The notes under the pieces are model-generated. The model did not search any database. It was given only the letters and a program-made list of their open reading frames with translations, and had not been told where the DNA came from. From the NCBI GenBank assembly GCA_949283655.1, contig CASDTH010000020.1, forward strand, positions 1 through 35,056: a stretch of 35,056 nt of DNA. Reading direction: 5' to 3'. Below, one piece after another: positions 1-7,071 of this stretch. Every line of letters begins with the position of its first letter. The stretch's first letter is position 1. Position numbers and translations under genes: made by a program. Source of the stretch: an uncultured bacterium. GTDB taxonomy: Bacteria; Bacillota; Clostridia; Oscillospirales; Acutalibacteraceae.

Positions 1-116
1 AAGGACAACATTTGCGAAAGCAAGCCTTTTGCCTTTAAGGTGAGTTCCTTGTTTCGCAAGTGGTGGTTGCTCATAACGGTATATCCCGTATTGCGTTCCA
101 CTCTGAAAACTGCCAT
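1..116 (-). CDS. ICE replication-initiator-like winged-helix protein (5' end only, runs off window)
   Basis: The minus strand is open from an ATG at 116 to the window edge and gives 38 residues beginning MAVFRVERNTGYTVMSNHHL and continuing RNKELTLKAKGLLSQMLS. This opening is characteristic of the helix-turn-helix replication-initiator or DnaD-like protein found near one end of Tn1549-type conjugative elements in Clostridia, recognised from memory of the family. A purine-rich Shine-Dalgarno (GAGGAAG) lies about ten bases upstream. An overlapping ATG three codons earlier is out of frame and was not used. In these elements the gene is thought to act in element replication or maintenance. The catalytic or DNA-binding remainder is outside the window, so function cannot be tested here. 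The small Cys-rich gene at 245-463 lies just upstream in the same direction. Confidence 0.7.
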   Translation of the reverse strand, partial: MAVFRVERNTGYTVMSNHHLRNKELTLKAKGLLSQMLS

Positions 117-244
117 TTTTCATCACTTCCTCTCTTGGTCTGCGTGGAATATTAGAAAGCCGTTTTCGGCGGTTTTGGTATTGCGATATGCCCTCTGCCG
201 TTTCCGCGTCTGCAAAGCCGCATAACACAAGGGTTTTTACCCGT

Positions 245-463
245 CTATTTGTCCATGCTGGCGGGCGTTTTCCGCGTCCTCTTGCCGGGGCAGTAGGGAC
301 ACTCTTTGAAAACGCAAAACTCATACTTCCACCCGGGACGGTAGAAACGGCAAGTGCCGCAATCTACATCACCTCCGGCACAGCCGGATTGATAGCGGTC
401 AAATCCCGGCTTCTGCTGCATGAGCAGTTCAAACGCCCGCTGCTTGCCCTCTGTGAAATACAT
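245..463 (-). CDS. Small Cys-rich ICE-associated protein (72 aa)
   Basis: A 72-residue protein begins MYFTEGKQRAFELLMQQKPG. Its C-terminal half has the pattern DCGTCRFYRP...CVFKECPYCPGK: six cysteines in CxxC-like pairs, suggesting a small zinc-binding fold. The start at 463 is preferred over an upstream in-frame ATG at 502 because AAGGAGG sits 10 bases upstream and the longer version would overlap a terminator hairpin. I recognise the sequence type as a conserved accessory gene near the end of Tn1549-like conjugative elements, next to the gene at 1-116. No biochemical role is known to me. Two terminator-like hairpins lie immediately upstream (493-526 and 545-587), so expression may depend on readthrough. 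Confidence 0.65.
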   Translation of the reverse strand: MYFTEGKQRAFELLMQQKPGFDRYQSGCAGGDVDCGTCRFYRPGWKYEFCVFKECPYCPGKRTRKTPASMDK

Positions 464-492
464 TCCGGCTGCGCCTCCTTTCCTGCGGGCAT

Positions 493-526
493 AAAAAAAC
501 GCCACAACTTATTTCAAGCTGTGGCG
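493..526 (-). terminator. Intrinsic terminator upstream of Cys-rich ICE gene
   Basis: CGCCACAACTT (500-510) pairs with AAGCTGTGGCG (516-526) through a 5-nt loop, with one G-U pair. On the minus strand it is followed by seven T residues (493-499). It sits just before the start of the 72-aa gene, so it could end an upstream transcript or act as a leader attenuator. Confidence 0.7.
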
Positions 527-544
527 GCATATCCTACCCACTTA

Positions 545-587
545 AAAACGCCATATCAAGGCTTGTCCAACCTTGCTACGGCGTTTT
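545..587 (-). terminator. Second terminator-like hairpin at ICE end
   Basis: AAAACGCC (545-552) pairs with GGCGTTTT (580-587), and the inner segment CAAGG (557-561) pairs with CCTTG (571-575), separated by an imperfect internal loop. The hairpin ends in a T-rich tract on either strand. It stands in tandem with the hairpin at 493-526, near the inferred junction with the chromosome. Confidence 0.5.
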
Positions 588-608
588 AGGTGTAATCATA
601 GGGGCTGT

Positions 609-743
609 TTAATTGTCTTTAAGATAGTGGAAAGCCGCATGGTTACGGCATTTTCCGTGTTGTGCATATATTGACGGAGCAACTGCTACGGTAGCGCCAT
701 AGCGTTTGGTAAGCTGGCGGGCCGCCAAAATTGTCTGCGCCAT
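609..743 (-). pseudogene. Truncated ABC-transporter ATPase, N-terminal remnant fused to ICE end
   Basis: From an ATG at 743 (Shine-Dalgarno GATGAGGA) the frame reads MAQTILAARQLTKRYGATVAV and then an unrelated tail, with a stop at 609 (44 codons). The first ~21 residues match the usual start of bacitracin or lantibiotic-type ABC ATPases, just before the Walker A region. No Walker A, signature or Walker B motif follows. The break near position 680 coincides with the change to conjugative-element sequence, so the element most likely inserted into this gene. The response regulator at 950-1645 lies directly upstream in the same direction, the usual neighbour of this transporter class. The exact junction cannot be fixed without an empty-site genome. 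Confidence 0.6.
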
Positions 744-796
744 ATTCCTCATCACCTTTTCTGGTCTTGGATTTCCCACGCTGTGGGATTGCTCTC

Positions 797-851
797 AGAA
801 TACCGCACAGGCAACAAGAAACGCATAAAAAAGCTTAAAGAAAGTTTAAAG
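797..851 (-). promoter_or_regulatory. Tandem 11-bp repeats: likely response-regulator site upstream of ABC gene
   Basis: On the plus strand AAAGCTTAAAG (830-840) is followed directly by AAAGTTTAAAG (841-851), a head-to-tail 11-bp repeat with one difference. This is the arrangement bound by OmpR/PhoB-family dimers. On the minus strand a possible -10 (TATTCT, 797-802) lies downstream and no -35 is evident, fitting activator dependence. The regulator gene at 950-1645 is adjacent. Confidence 0.6.
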
Positions 852-949
852 CTTACGCCGCTTGATGCGCGTCAGCCCCCAAAGCCCCTGGCAAACAGGC
901 TTGGCTCGCCGCCTCCCACCTAACGGATTCCTGTGATTTGTAAGCAGGC

Positions 950-1645
950 TCACTCCTCCTGCGCCATCTTAAAGCCGATACCCCACACGGTTTTGATGTA
1001 TTCCGTGGCGGGATCCGCCTTGTGTAGCTTGCCTCTGAGGTTGGAAATATGTACGTTCACCGTGTTATCCTCTCCATAATACGGCTCTCCCCACACCTGT
1101 TCATAGAGGTTCTCCCGTGTAAACACACGGCGAGGGTAGCGCATCAGCAGCTCTAAAATCGCAAATTCACGCGCGGTCAGAGCAATCTTTTGGCCGTTTA
1201 CCTCTGCCTCCAGCGCACCGCAGTCAAGCGTCAGTCGCCCGATATGCAGCCGCTTCTGCTGCCCGCCGGGGGAAAAGAGGCGGTACCGCCTCAGCTGGGC
1301 TTCCACGCGGGCCAGCACCTCCTCGTTCTCAAATGGTTTTGCAATAAAATCATCCGCGCCAAGACGCAGGGCGTTGACTCGGGCATCCAGCCCTGCCTTT
1401 GCAGAAATCACGAGGACCGGCATCGTCCGTTCCGCCCGCAGCCAGGCGATCAGCTCCTCCCCCGGCAGGCCAGGCAGCATCAAATCCAGCAGAAGCAAAT
1501 CATATTCCCCCATTTGCAGCCGAAGCTGCGCCTCCGTGCCGGAAAAGGCGCTCTCCGCCCGGTAGCCTGCGCCGGATAAAATCCGGCACAGCAGGGCGTT
1601 GATATCCGAATCATCCTCCACGACCAGTATGCGGCTGGCATCCAT
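950..1645 (-). CDS. OmpR/PhoB-family response regulator
   Basis: This is a 231-aa two-component transcription factor. Residues ~1-120 form the receiver domain, with the acidic pair in VVEDDSD, the phospho-acceptor Asp in LLLLDLMLPG, a Ser in VISAKAG and the conserved Lys in AKPF. Residues ~130-228 form the winged-helix DNA-binding domain, with LTAREFAILELLMRYPRRVF and a C-terminal TVWGIGFKM wing. The start at 1645 is chosen because GGGAGGG lies about 7 bases upstream; the open frame extends further without a ribosome site. No histidine kinase lies in the window. The truncated ABC ATPase just downstream suggests the pair once belonged to an antimicrobial-peptide sensing and export locus, with the remaining genes beyond the conjugative element. 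A possible -10 (TATACT) is at 1680-1685 on the minus strand. Confidence 0.9.
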   Translation of the reverse strand: MDASRILVVEDDSDINALLCRILSGAGYRAESAFSGTEAQLRLQMGEYDLLLLDLMLPGLPGEELIAWLRAERTMPVLVISAKAGLDARVNALRLGADDFIAKPFENEEVLARVEAQLRRYRLFSPGGQQKRLHIGRLTLDCGALEAEVNGQKIALTAREFAILELLMRYPRRVFTRENLYEQVWGEPYYGEDNTVNVHISNLRGKLHKADPATEYIKTVWGIGFKMAQEE

Positions 1646-1698
1646 CCCGTAATCCCTCCCGTTTCCTTTTGCTAAGGAGAGTATACACAAAGCGCGGC

Positions 1699-1737
1699 AA
1701 AAAAGCAAAGGCGGCCGCACCTCCCCGGCGAGCCGCC
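1699..1737 (-). terminator. Terminator of the OadB-like operon
   Basis: On the minus strand GGCGGC (from 1737) pairs with GCCGCC (1710-1715) around a GC-rich loop, followed by a TTTGCTTTTTT tract. It lies just past the 76-aa gene and before the response-regulator promoter. Confidence 0.55.
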
Positions 1738-1766
1738 CCATGATTCATTCTGTATCCGCTATGCGG

Positions 1767-1997
1767 CTATTTGCCTGCCGCCTGCTTTTGCGCACGCTTT
1801 TCCAGCTTTTTCGCCTTGCGCGCCTCTTCCCGCTTGGCCAGTGCCGGCTCTACTTTCATTACCAGCACAACCAGCAGCGTAATCAGCAGGATGACGATCA
1901 AAATACCGCCCATCCCTTTGCCCATAAAACCAAGCGAAGTGATAAAATTTTGAAGCCGCTCTTCCCACGGAATCGATAAAAGCATAAATTCAGCCAT
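1767..1997 (-). CDS. Small single-span membrane protein paired with the OadB-like pump (gamma-subunit-like)
   Basis: This 76-aa protein has a short amphipathic N-terminus, one strongly hydrophobic segment (about residues 24-47, FMGKGMGGILIVILLITLLVVLVM) and a basic Ala/Lys-rich tail (REEARKAKKLEKRAQKQAAGK) predicted to be cytoplasmic. It starts 20 bases after the stop of the OadB-like gene with a GGGAGG site, so the two are cotranscribed. Oxaloacetate-decarboxylase-type pumps usually include a small one-span gamma subunit (OadG/MmdD type), and the size, topology and position fit that role. The family similarity is by architecture, not a confident sequence match, and the Zn-binding C-terminus of some gamma subunits is absent. 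It could instead be an assembly or regulatory partner specific to this clade. Confidence 0.65.
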   Translation of the reverse strand: MAEFMLLSIPWEERLQNFITSLGFMGKGMGGILIVILLITLLVVLVMKVEPALAKREEARKAKKLEKRAQKQAAGK

Positions 1998-2017
1998 TCA
2001 AACGTTCCTCCCTTCTC

Positions 2018-3148
2018 TTATTGGAAAAAGCCAAGGATTACACCGCCTGCAACGACGGATGCGATCTGGCCGGAAACATTCGCGCCAACTGCCTCCATGA
2101 GCAGGTGGTTTTCCTTATCCTCCGCAAGGCCCAGCTTCTGCACAACGCGTGCCGCCATCGGGAAGGCAGAAATACCCGCCGCGCCAATCATCGGGTTGAC
2201 CTTGTTTTTCGTGAAGAGGTTGAGGATCTTGGCAAACATCACGCCGCCAAAGGTATCAAACACAAAGGCCAGCAGGCCAAGCACAATGATCATCAACGTT
2301 TCAACTGTTACAAACTGCTCTGCACGCATACTGAAGGAGATGGTAATGCCGAGCAGGAGCGTGATGATATTGGCAAATTCATTCTGCGCCGTTTCAGACA
2401 GGCGCTTGAGCACGCCGCACTCACGCAGCAGGTTGCCGAACATTAAAAAGCCCACAAGAGAAACGGACATCGGCGCCACCAGGCCAGCGATAATGGTGAC
2501 CATGATCGGGAACAGGATGCGCGTGCGTTTGGAGATTGTCTTCGCCCGGACGTGCGGCATCCGGATCATGCGCTCCTTCTTCGTGGTGATCGCCTTGATG
2601 ACAACCGGCTGAATGATGGGCACCAGAGCCATATAGGAGTAGGCAGCCACAGCAATCGCGCCCACATAGGTGGAGCCAAGCACCTGGGAAACCAGCAGAG
2701 CCGTCGGGCCATCCGCCGCGCCGATGATGCCGATGGAGGCCGCATCCTTCAGGTCAAAGCCCAGAAGCGTGGCCGCAGCAATGGCAAAGAAAATACCGAA
2801 CTGCGCCGCCGCACCGAATAGGAACATCTTCGGGTTAGAGAGCAGCGGGCCAAAATCGATCATCGCGCCGATGCCGATGAATAGCAAAATCGGCAGCGCC
2901 TCCGACGCTTCGATCCCAACCTCAAACAGCCATTGGATGATGCCGTGCGTTTCGCCTACGCCCTCCATGTACTGATCAATCACGCCAGTGAACGGCAGGT
3001 TCACCAAAATCGCGCCAAAGCCCATGGGCATGAGCAAAGCGGGCTCAAAATCCTTGTAAATCGCAAGGTAGATGAGAACGCCACCAACGATATACATCAC
3101 AATCTGCTGCCAGGTGATCGCCAGCAGCCCTTCCCAAAGGAAGCTCAT
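2018..3148 (-). CDS. Na+-pump decarboxylase beta subunit-like integral membrane protein (OAD_beta family)
   Basis: This 376-aa polytopic membrane protein is full length for the OAD_beta family (OadB, GcdB, MmdB). The hallmarks are visible: GIIGAADGPTALLVSQVLG around residues 138-156, containing the Asp needed for Na+-coupled decarboxylation in characterised members; PMAARVVQKLG; and the C-terminal GANVSGQIASVVAGGVILGF. In known systems the beta subunit decarboxylates carboxybiotin supplied by an alpha subunit and pumps Na+ out. Here no carboxyltransferase alpha subunit or biotin carrier is nearby; only a 76-aa one-span protein follows. The gene is preceded by a consensus promoter and a manganese-type riboswitch (3184-3331), unusual for this family. 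Substrate identity, and whether it partners with a remote alpha subunit or acts as a cation transporter, cannot be decided from sequence. Confidence 0.9.
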   Translation of the reverse strand: MSFLWEGLLAITWQQIVMYIVGGVLIYLAIYKDFEPALLMPMGFGAILVNLPFTGVIDQYMEGVGETHGIIQWLFEVGIEASEALPILLFIGIGAMIDFGPLLSNPKMFLFGAAAQFGIFFAIAAATLLGFDLKDAASIGIIGAADGPTALLVSQVLGSTYVGAIAVAAYSYMALVPIIQPVVIKAITTKKERMIRMPHVRAKTISKRTRILFPIMVTIIAGLVAPMSVSLVGFLMFGNLLRECGVLKRLSETAQNEFANIITLLLGITISFSMRAEQFVTVETLMIIVLGLLAFVFDTFGGVMFAKILNLFTKNKVNPMIGAAGISAFPMAARVVQKLGLAEDKENHLLMEAVGANVSGQIASVVAGGVILGFFQ

Positions 3149-3183
3149 TTGTTACATTCCCCCTGTGTTTTTGAAATCTTTAT

Positions 3184-3331
3184 CAAAAAACGAGGCCTGT
3201 GCCCCTCCCGCGGGGAACACAGGTCTCGTCATTTCATGCTAAACCAGAAGCGCCTGCGCCGGGCGCTCCACGATGTTGATTTAACCGCACTGCTAGGCGT
3301 TTGCCGCAATGCCGACTACTCCCCTATTGCT
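3184..3331 (-). ncRNA. yybP-ykoY-type manganese riboswitch with terminator platform
   Basis: The minus-strand leader of the OadB-like gene contains the conserved marks of this riboswitch in order: GGGGAGUAG (3316-3324), a P2 hairpin in which GCAUUGC pairs with GCAGUGC, then UCAACAU, a GC-rich hairpin (GAGCGCC with GGCGCUU), and ACGAGACC just before the expression platform. Sequence before GGGGAG (AUAGG) can pair with CCUGU to form P1, and that CCUGU is also the 5' arm of the terminator. The terminator ACGAGACCUGUG... with CACAGGCCUCGU (3190-3229) is followed by six U residues (3184-3189). This is an ON-switch layout: Mn2+ binding should stabilise P1 and prevent termination. Usual targets are Mn exporters, TerC proteins and P-type ATPases, so an OadB-like target is notable. 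Confidence 0.85.
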
Positions 3332-3337
3332 GCCATT

Positions 3338-3366
3338 ATTATAAACAAATCCTTCCTGCCTGTCAA
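3338..3366 (-). promoter_or_regulatory. Consensus sigma-A promoter of riboswitch-OadB operon
   Basis: On the minus strand TTGACA (3361-3366), a 17-bp spacer and TATAAT (3338-3343) match consensus exactly. The predicted start near 3331 places the riboswitch P1 at the very 5' end of the RNA. Confidence 0.9.
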
Positions 3367-3582
3367 TCAAAAGCACACAAATTCGCGCCACTGCCGGCTT
3401 CTGCAAAATAACGGTATCTTTCTTCTCGCGCGCCAGCTGCACCCTGCTCAAAAATCTCCCTTCAAAAAGGCCTCAAGCCCTATATGCAGAGCCTTTTCGC
3501 TCCAAAAAGCCTCCTATCCCGGGCGCAGCAATGCGCCAAATCGCAGTTTATCCAGCTCGTCCGCCCTAGCGCGCTGAAGCAT

Positions 3583-3682
3583 TTTGGCAGCGCTGTGCTT
3601 TGCGCAGTTTGGCGATATTCGGCCCAATTCAATTGCAATCCCTGGTTTGCTTTCCCCAGCGCCCACCGATAGCGCTGCCAAA
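3583..3682. repeat. 100-bp element bounded by perfect 12-bp inverted repeats
   Basis: TTTGGCAGCGCT (3583-3594) and AGCGCTGCCAAA (3671-3682) are exact reverse complements separated by 76 bp, which could close a structured RNA or mark a small palindromic element. It lies between the divergently transcribed OadB-like operon and ppk. The rest of 3390-3580 has no convincing gene. I do not recognise a known RNA class on either strand. Confidence 0.5.
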
Positions 3683-3800
3683 CGGAAGATTGGGTTTCTT
3701 TCGCTTATATAAAAAGGAAATTATTTGCAAATTCTCTTTTCATTTTTTGTGAAAATCGTGTATACTATTCTTATCATTCTTGCGGAAAAGAGGTGATCCC

Positions 3801-5957
3801 ATGGGCGAAAAAAAGCAAAAGCACTCCCACATTCCCTATACCAACCGGGAGTTGAGCTGGCTTTCGTTTAATGAGCGTGTTTTGGAGGAGGCTTATGAGA
3901 AGGAGAACCCCCTGCTTGAGCGGCTAAAATTTTTATCCATCACCGCCTCCAACCTGGATGAATTTTTTATGGTTCGAGTGGCGGGCCTGCGCGAGCAGGC
4001 GCGCCTTGGGGTGAAAAAGCCCTATCCCCTGGGGCAATCCCCTTCCGCACAGCTCCGGCAGATCAGCGAGCAGGCTCATTTTCTATGCCAAAAACAATAC
4101 AATTGCTTGCGGCACTCCCTTCTCCCTATGCTGCGCCACCATGATATTTTTATCGTCCGCTTTGAGGAGCTGGATGCAAAGCAAAAAAAATTCGTCGCGC
4201 ATTACTTTGAGCATACGGTCTTTCCGGTTTTGACCCCTCTTGCCATCGATCAGAGCCGCCCCTTCCCTCTGCTTGCTAACCGCTCTCTCAATTTGGCGGT
4301 GCGCCTGAAAAAGGAGAAGGAGACGCACTTCGCCGTTGTGCAGGTGCCGTCGATCCTTCCCCGTTTTATCGCCCTGCCCGGGGAGAAAAAGCAGTGCTTC
4401 ATCCTACTGGAGGAGGTGATGATCGCCTACCTGCCAAAGCTGCTGGAAACGCATGAGGTGAAATCCGTCTCTCTATTCCGCATCACTCGCAATGCCGATC
4501 TGAGCATTGACGAAGAGGCGGAAGATCTTCTGCAGGAAATCCAGAAATCGATCAAAAAACGCAAGCGGGGCCGCCCCGTCCGCTTGGAAATTCACACCAA
4601 GTGTGATGAGGAGACACGCCGTTTCCTGATTGAAACATTGGATGTGCGGGAAGCGGACGTTTACCCCTGCGCAGGGCCGCTTGACCTCACCGCCTGGGCA
4701 AAGCTTGCGTCGCTCGTCCATGGGCACGCCAGCCTGCGCCTGACGCCGGTCGCACCGGCCCGGCCGGCCGATTTCCTCGGCTGCGGCGAGGATCTTTTTG
4801 CCGCCATCCGGGAGCGGGACCGTTTCGTACACCACCCTTATGAGAGCTTTGACTGTGTGGTAAAATTCCTGGCGGACGCTGCGGAGGATCCGAACGTGCT
4901 CGCCATTAAGCAGACGCTTTATCGCGTCAGCTTCAACTCCCCAATCGTCCGTGCCCTGATGCGCGCGGCAGAAAACGGCAAACAGGTTACCGTGCTCGTA
5001 GAGCTCAAGGCCCGTTTTGATGAAGAAAATAATATCAATTGGGCCAAAAAGCTGGAGCAGTCCGGTTGCCATGTTATTTACGGGCTCGTGGGGCTAAAAA
5101 CCCACTGCAAGATTCTGCTGGTCGTCCGCCAGGATGCGGATGGAATCCGCCGCTATCTCCACCTGGGCACCGGCAACTATAATGACTCTACAGCGCGGCT
5201 TTACACGGATATGGGGCTTTTCACCTGCCGGGAGGCGTATGGAGCCGATGCTTCTCTGCTGTTTAACCTGTTAACCGGCTACTCCCGCCCGCCACAGTAT
5301 CAAAAATTTATCACAGCGCCGGATGATATGCGTGCATTCTTTTACCAGCGCATCGAGCGTGAAACGCAGAACGCGCTGGACGGCAAGCCCTCCGGCATTG
5401 TCATGAAGGTGAATTCCCTGCTGGATTATGATATCATTGAGCGGCTTTACAAGGCCTCTCAGGCAGGCGTGCCCATTCAGCTGATTGTGCGGGGAATCTG
5501 CTCGCTGGTGCCCGGTGTGGAAGGGGTCAGCGACCATATCACGGTGCGCTCCATTGTGGGCCGTTTTCTAGAGCACAGCCGGATATACCGCTTTGAAAAC
5601 GCAGGGGAGCCGCTGCTGTATCTTGGCAGCGCCGACCTCATGCCCCGTAATCTCGACCGCCGCGTGGAGCTGATCTTTCCAGTGGAGGAGCCGAAAATCC
5701 GGGCGCGTGTGGAGGCTGTGCTCGCCATGCAGCTCAAAGATACGGTCAATGCGCGCTTACAAAGCCCAGATGCCAGCTATCGCCTGCAGGAGCGCCGGGG
5801 GAAGCATAACGTGGATTCCCAGGCGGTGTTTCTCCAGCTTGCGCAGGAGCGGGAAAAAGCGAGCCTTGCGCGGCAGGAAGAGAGCGAGCGCTTTATTCCC
5901 CGCCTGAAAGCGGATGAACTGATGCAACACGATAACGGAAAGGAAGCGAAAAAATGA
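3801..5957 (+). CDS. ppk1: Polyphosphate kinase 1
   Basis: This 718-aa protein is the usual length for Ppk1, which reversibly polymerises the gamma phosphate of ATP into inorganic polyphosphate. The N-terminal domain shows NRELSWLSFNERVLEEA and SNLDEFFMVRVAGL. The catalytic domains contain the conserved His of LKTHCKILLVV, the autophosphorylated type, and the second His in YLHLGTGNYN. The C-terminal phospholipase-D-like part includes LMPRNLDRRVELIFPV. The ATG at 3801 is preferred to an upstream TTG because AGAGGTGAT lies about 7 bases before it. A TATACT -10 is visible at about 3762. The gene overlaps the phosphofructokinase start by 4 bases (ATGA), so translation is coupled. The pair may link phosphate or energy storage with glycolytic flux. 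Confidence 0.97.
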   Translation: MGEKKQKHSHIPYTNRELSWLSFNERVLEEAYEKENPLLERLKFLSITASNLDEFFMVRVAGLREQARLGVKKPYPLGQSPSAQLRQISEQAHFLCQKQYNCLRHSLLPMLRHHDIFIVRFEELDAKQKKFVAHYFEHTVFPVLTPLAIDQSRPFPLLANRSLNLAVRLKKEKETHFAVVQVPSILPRFIALPGEKKQCFILLEEVMIAYLPKLLETHEVKSVSLFRITRNADLSIDEEAEDLLQEIQKSIKKRKRGRPVRLEIHTKCDEETRRFLIETLDVREADVYPCAGPLDLTAWAKLASLVHGHASLRLTPVAPARPADFLGCGEDLFAAIRERDRFVHHPYESFDCVVKFLADAAEDPNVLAIKQTLYRVSFNSPIVRALMRAAENGKQVTVLVELKARFDEENNINWAKKLEQSGCHVIYGLVGLKTHCKILLVVRQDADGIRRYLHLGTGNYNDSTARLYTDMGLFTCREAYGADASLLFNLLTGYSRPPQYQKFITAPDDMRAFFYQRIERETQNALDGKPSGIVMKVNSLLDYDIIERLYKASQAGVPIQLIVRGICSLVPGVEGVSDHITVRSIVGRFLEHSRIYRFENAGEPLLYLGSADLMPRNLDRRVELIFPVEEPKIRARVEAVLAMQLKDTVNARLQSPDASYRLQERRGKHNVDSQAVFLQLAQEREKASLARQEESERFIPRLKADELMQHDNGKEAKK

Positions 5958-7039
5958 AACGGATTGGCGTACTCACAAGCGGGGGCGACTGCCAGGGGCT
6001 GAACCCCGCCTTACGCGGTCTGGCAAAGGCGCTATACCACGAATTTGACAATGAGGTGGAAATCTACGGCTTTGCAGACGGCTACCGAGGCTTGATTGAG
6101 GAGGATTATAAGCTCATGGAGCCCTCCGATTTTTCCGGCATTCTCACACGCGGCGGCACGATTCTCGGCACCTCCCGCCAGCCGTTTAAGCTGATGCGCA
6201 AAAAAACGGACGACAGCAGCATCGACAAAGTTGAAGCCATGAAAAAAAATTATAAAAAGCTCAAGCTTGACGCGCTTGTCATTCTGGGCGGAAACGGCAC
6301 GCACAAAACGGCAAACCTCTTGTATGAGGAGGGCCTGCACATCGTCACGATGCCCAAAACCATTGACAACGATATCTGGGGCACGGATATGACCTTTGGC
6401 TTCCAGAGCGCGGTAGACGTGGCGACGAACGTAATCGATTGCATTCACACGACCGCCACCTCCCACGGCCGGATCTTCGTTGTGGAGATCATGGGGCACA
6501 AAGTCGGGTGGCTTACCCTGCACGCAGGCATCGCGGGCGGCGCGGATATTATTCTGCTGCCCGAGATTCCCTACCGGTTGGATGCTGTTACAAAAGCACT
6601 GCAAAAGCGGGAGCGGCAGGGCAAAAATTTCTCTATTATCGCGGTGGCAGAGGGTGCAATCTCCGCAGAAGATGCAGCCCTGAGCAAAAAAGAGCGCAAG
6701 GCGAAAGCGGCGCAAAGCTCCTATCCCTCCAAGGCCTATGAGCTTGCCGATGCCCTGGGCAGGGAGACGGGGCAGGAAATCCGCATCTGCGTGCCTGGCC
6801 ATATCCAGCGAGGCGGCAGCCCCTGCCCCTATGACCGCGTGCTCTCCACCCGTCTAGGCGCGGCCGCCGCGCGGCTCGTCAAAGAGGAAAAATACGGCTA
6901 TATGACCGCCGTAAAAGGCGCCGGGATTGTGCCCGTCCCGCTCGGCGAGGTTGCTGGAAAGCTGAAATTCGTGCCGGAATCCTGTGAAATGATTCAGGCC
7001 GCGCGGGATATGGACGTCTCCTTTGGCGACGAAAAATAG
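5954..7039 (+). CDS. pfkA: 6-phosphofructokinase (group III type)
   Basis: This 361-aa glycolytic enzyme phosphorylates fructose 6-phosphate. Visible motifs are GVLTSGGDCQGLNPALRG at the N-terminus, GGNGTHKTANLL, the catalytic loop PKTIDNDIWGTD and VVEIMGHKVGWL for sugar-phosphate binding, with GHIQRGGSP near the C-terminus. The phosphoryl-donor positions are mixed. The Gly of GGNG (104 in E. coli numbering) is typical of ATP users, while the Lys of PKTIDND (124) is shared with pyrophosphate users; this combination is known for group III enzymes, many of which use ATP. The Asp that normally precedes Gly104 is Asn here. Donor choice should therefore be tested. The start overlaps ppk1, and a strong hairpin terminator follows at 7072-7101. 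Confidence 0.93.
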   Translation: MKRIGVLTSGGDCQGLNPALRGLAKALYHEFDNEVEIYGFADGYRGLIEEDYKLMEPSDFSGILTRGGTILGTSRQPFKLMRKKTDDSSIDKVEAMKKNYKKLKLDALVILGGNGTHKTANLLYEEGLHIVTMPKTIDNDIWGTDMTFGFQSAVDVATNVIDCIHTTATSHGRIFVVEIMGHKVGWLTLHAGIAGGADIILLPEIPYRLDAVTKALQKRERQGKNFSIIAVAEGAISAEDAALSKKERKAKAAQSSYPSKAYELADALGRETGQEIRICVPGHIQRGGSPCPYDRVLSTRLGAAAARLVKEEKYGYMTAVKGAGIVPVPLGEVAGKLKFVPESCEMIQAARDMDVSFGDEK

Positions 7040-7071
7040 CCCTTATTCCTCCAATTTTACAAAACAGCAGC

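Noticed and set aside
3390..3600. Possible degenerate minus-strand coding region between OadB leader and ppk1
   Set aside because: The longest frame is broken by stops and no family is recognisable; left as unannotated intergenic DNA.
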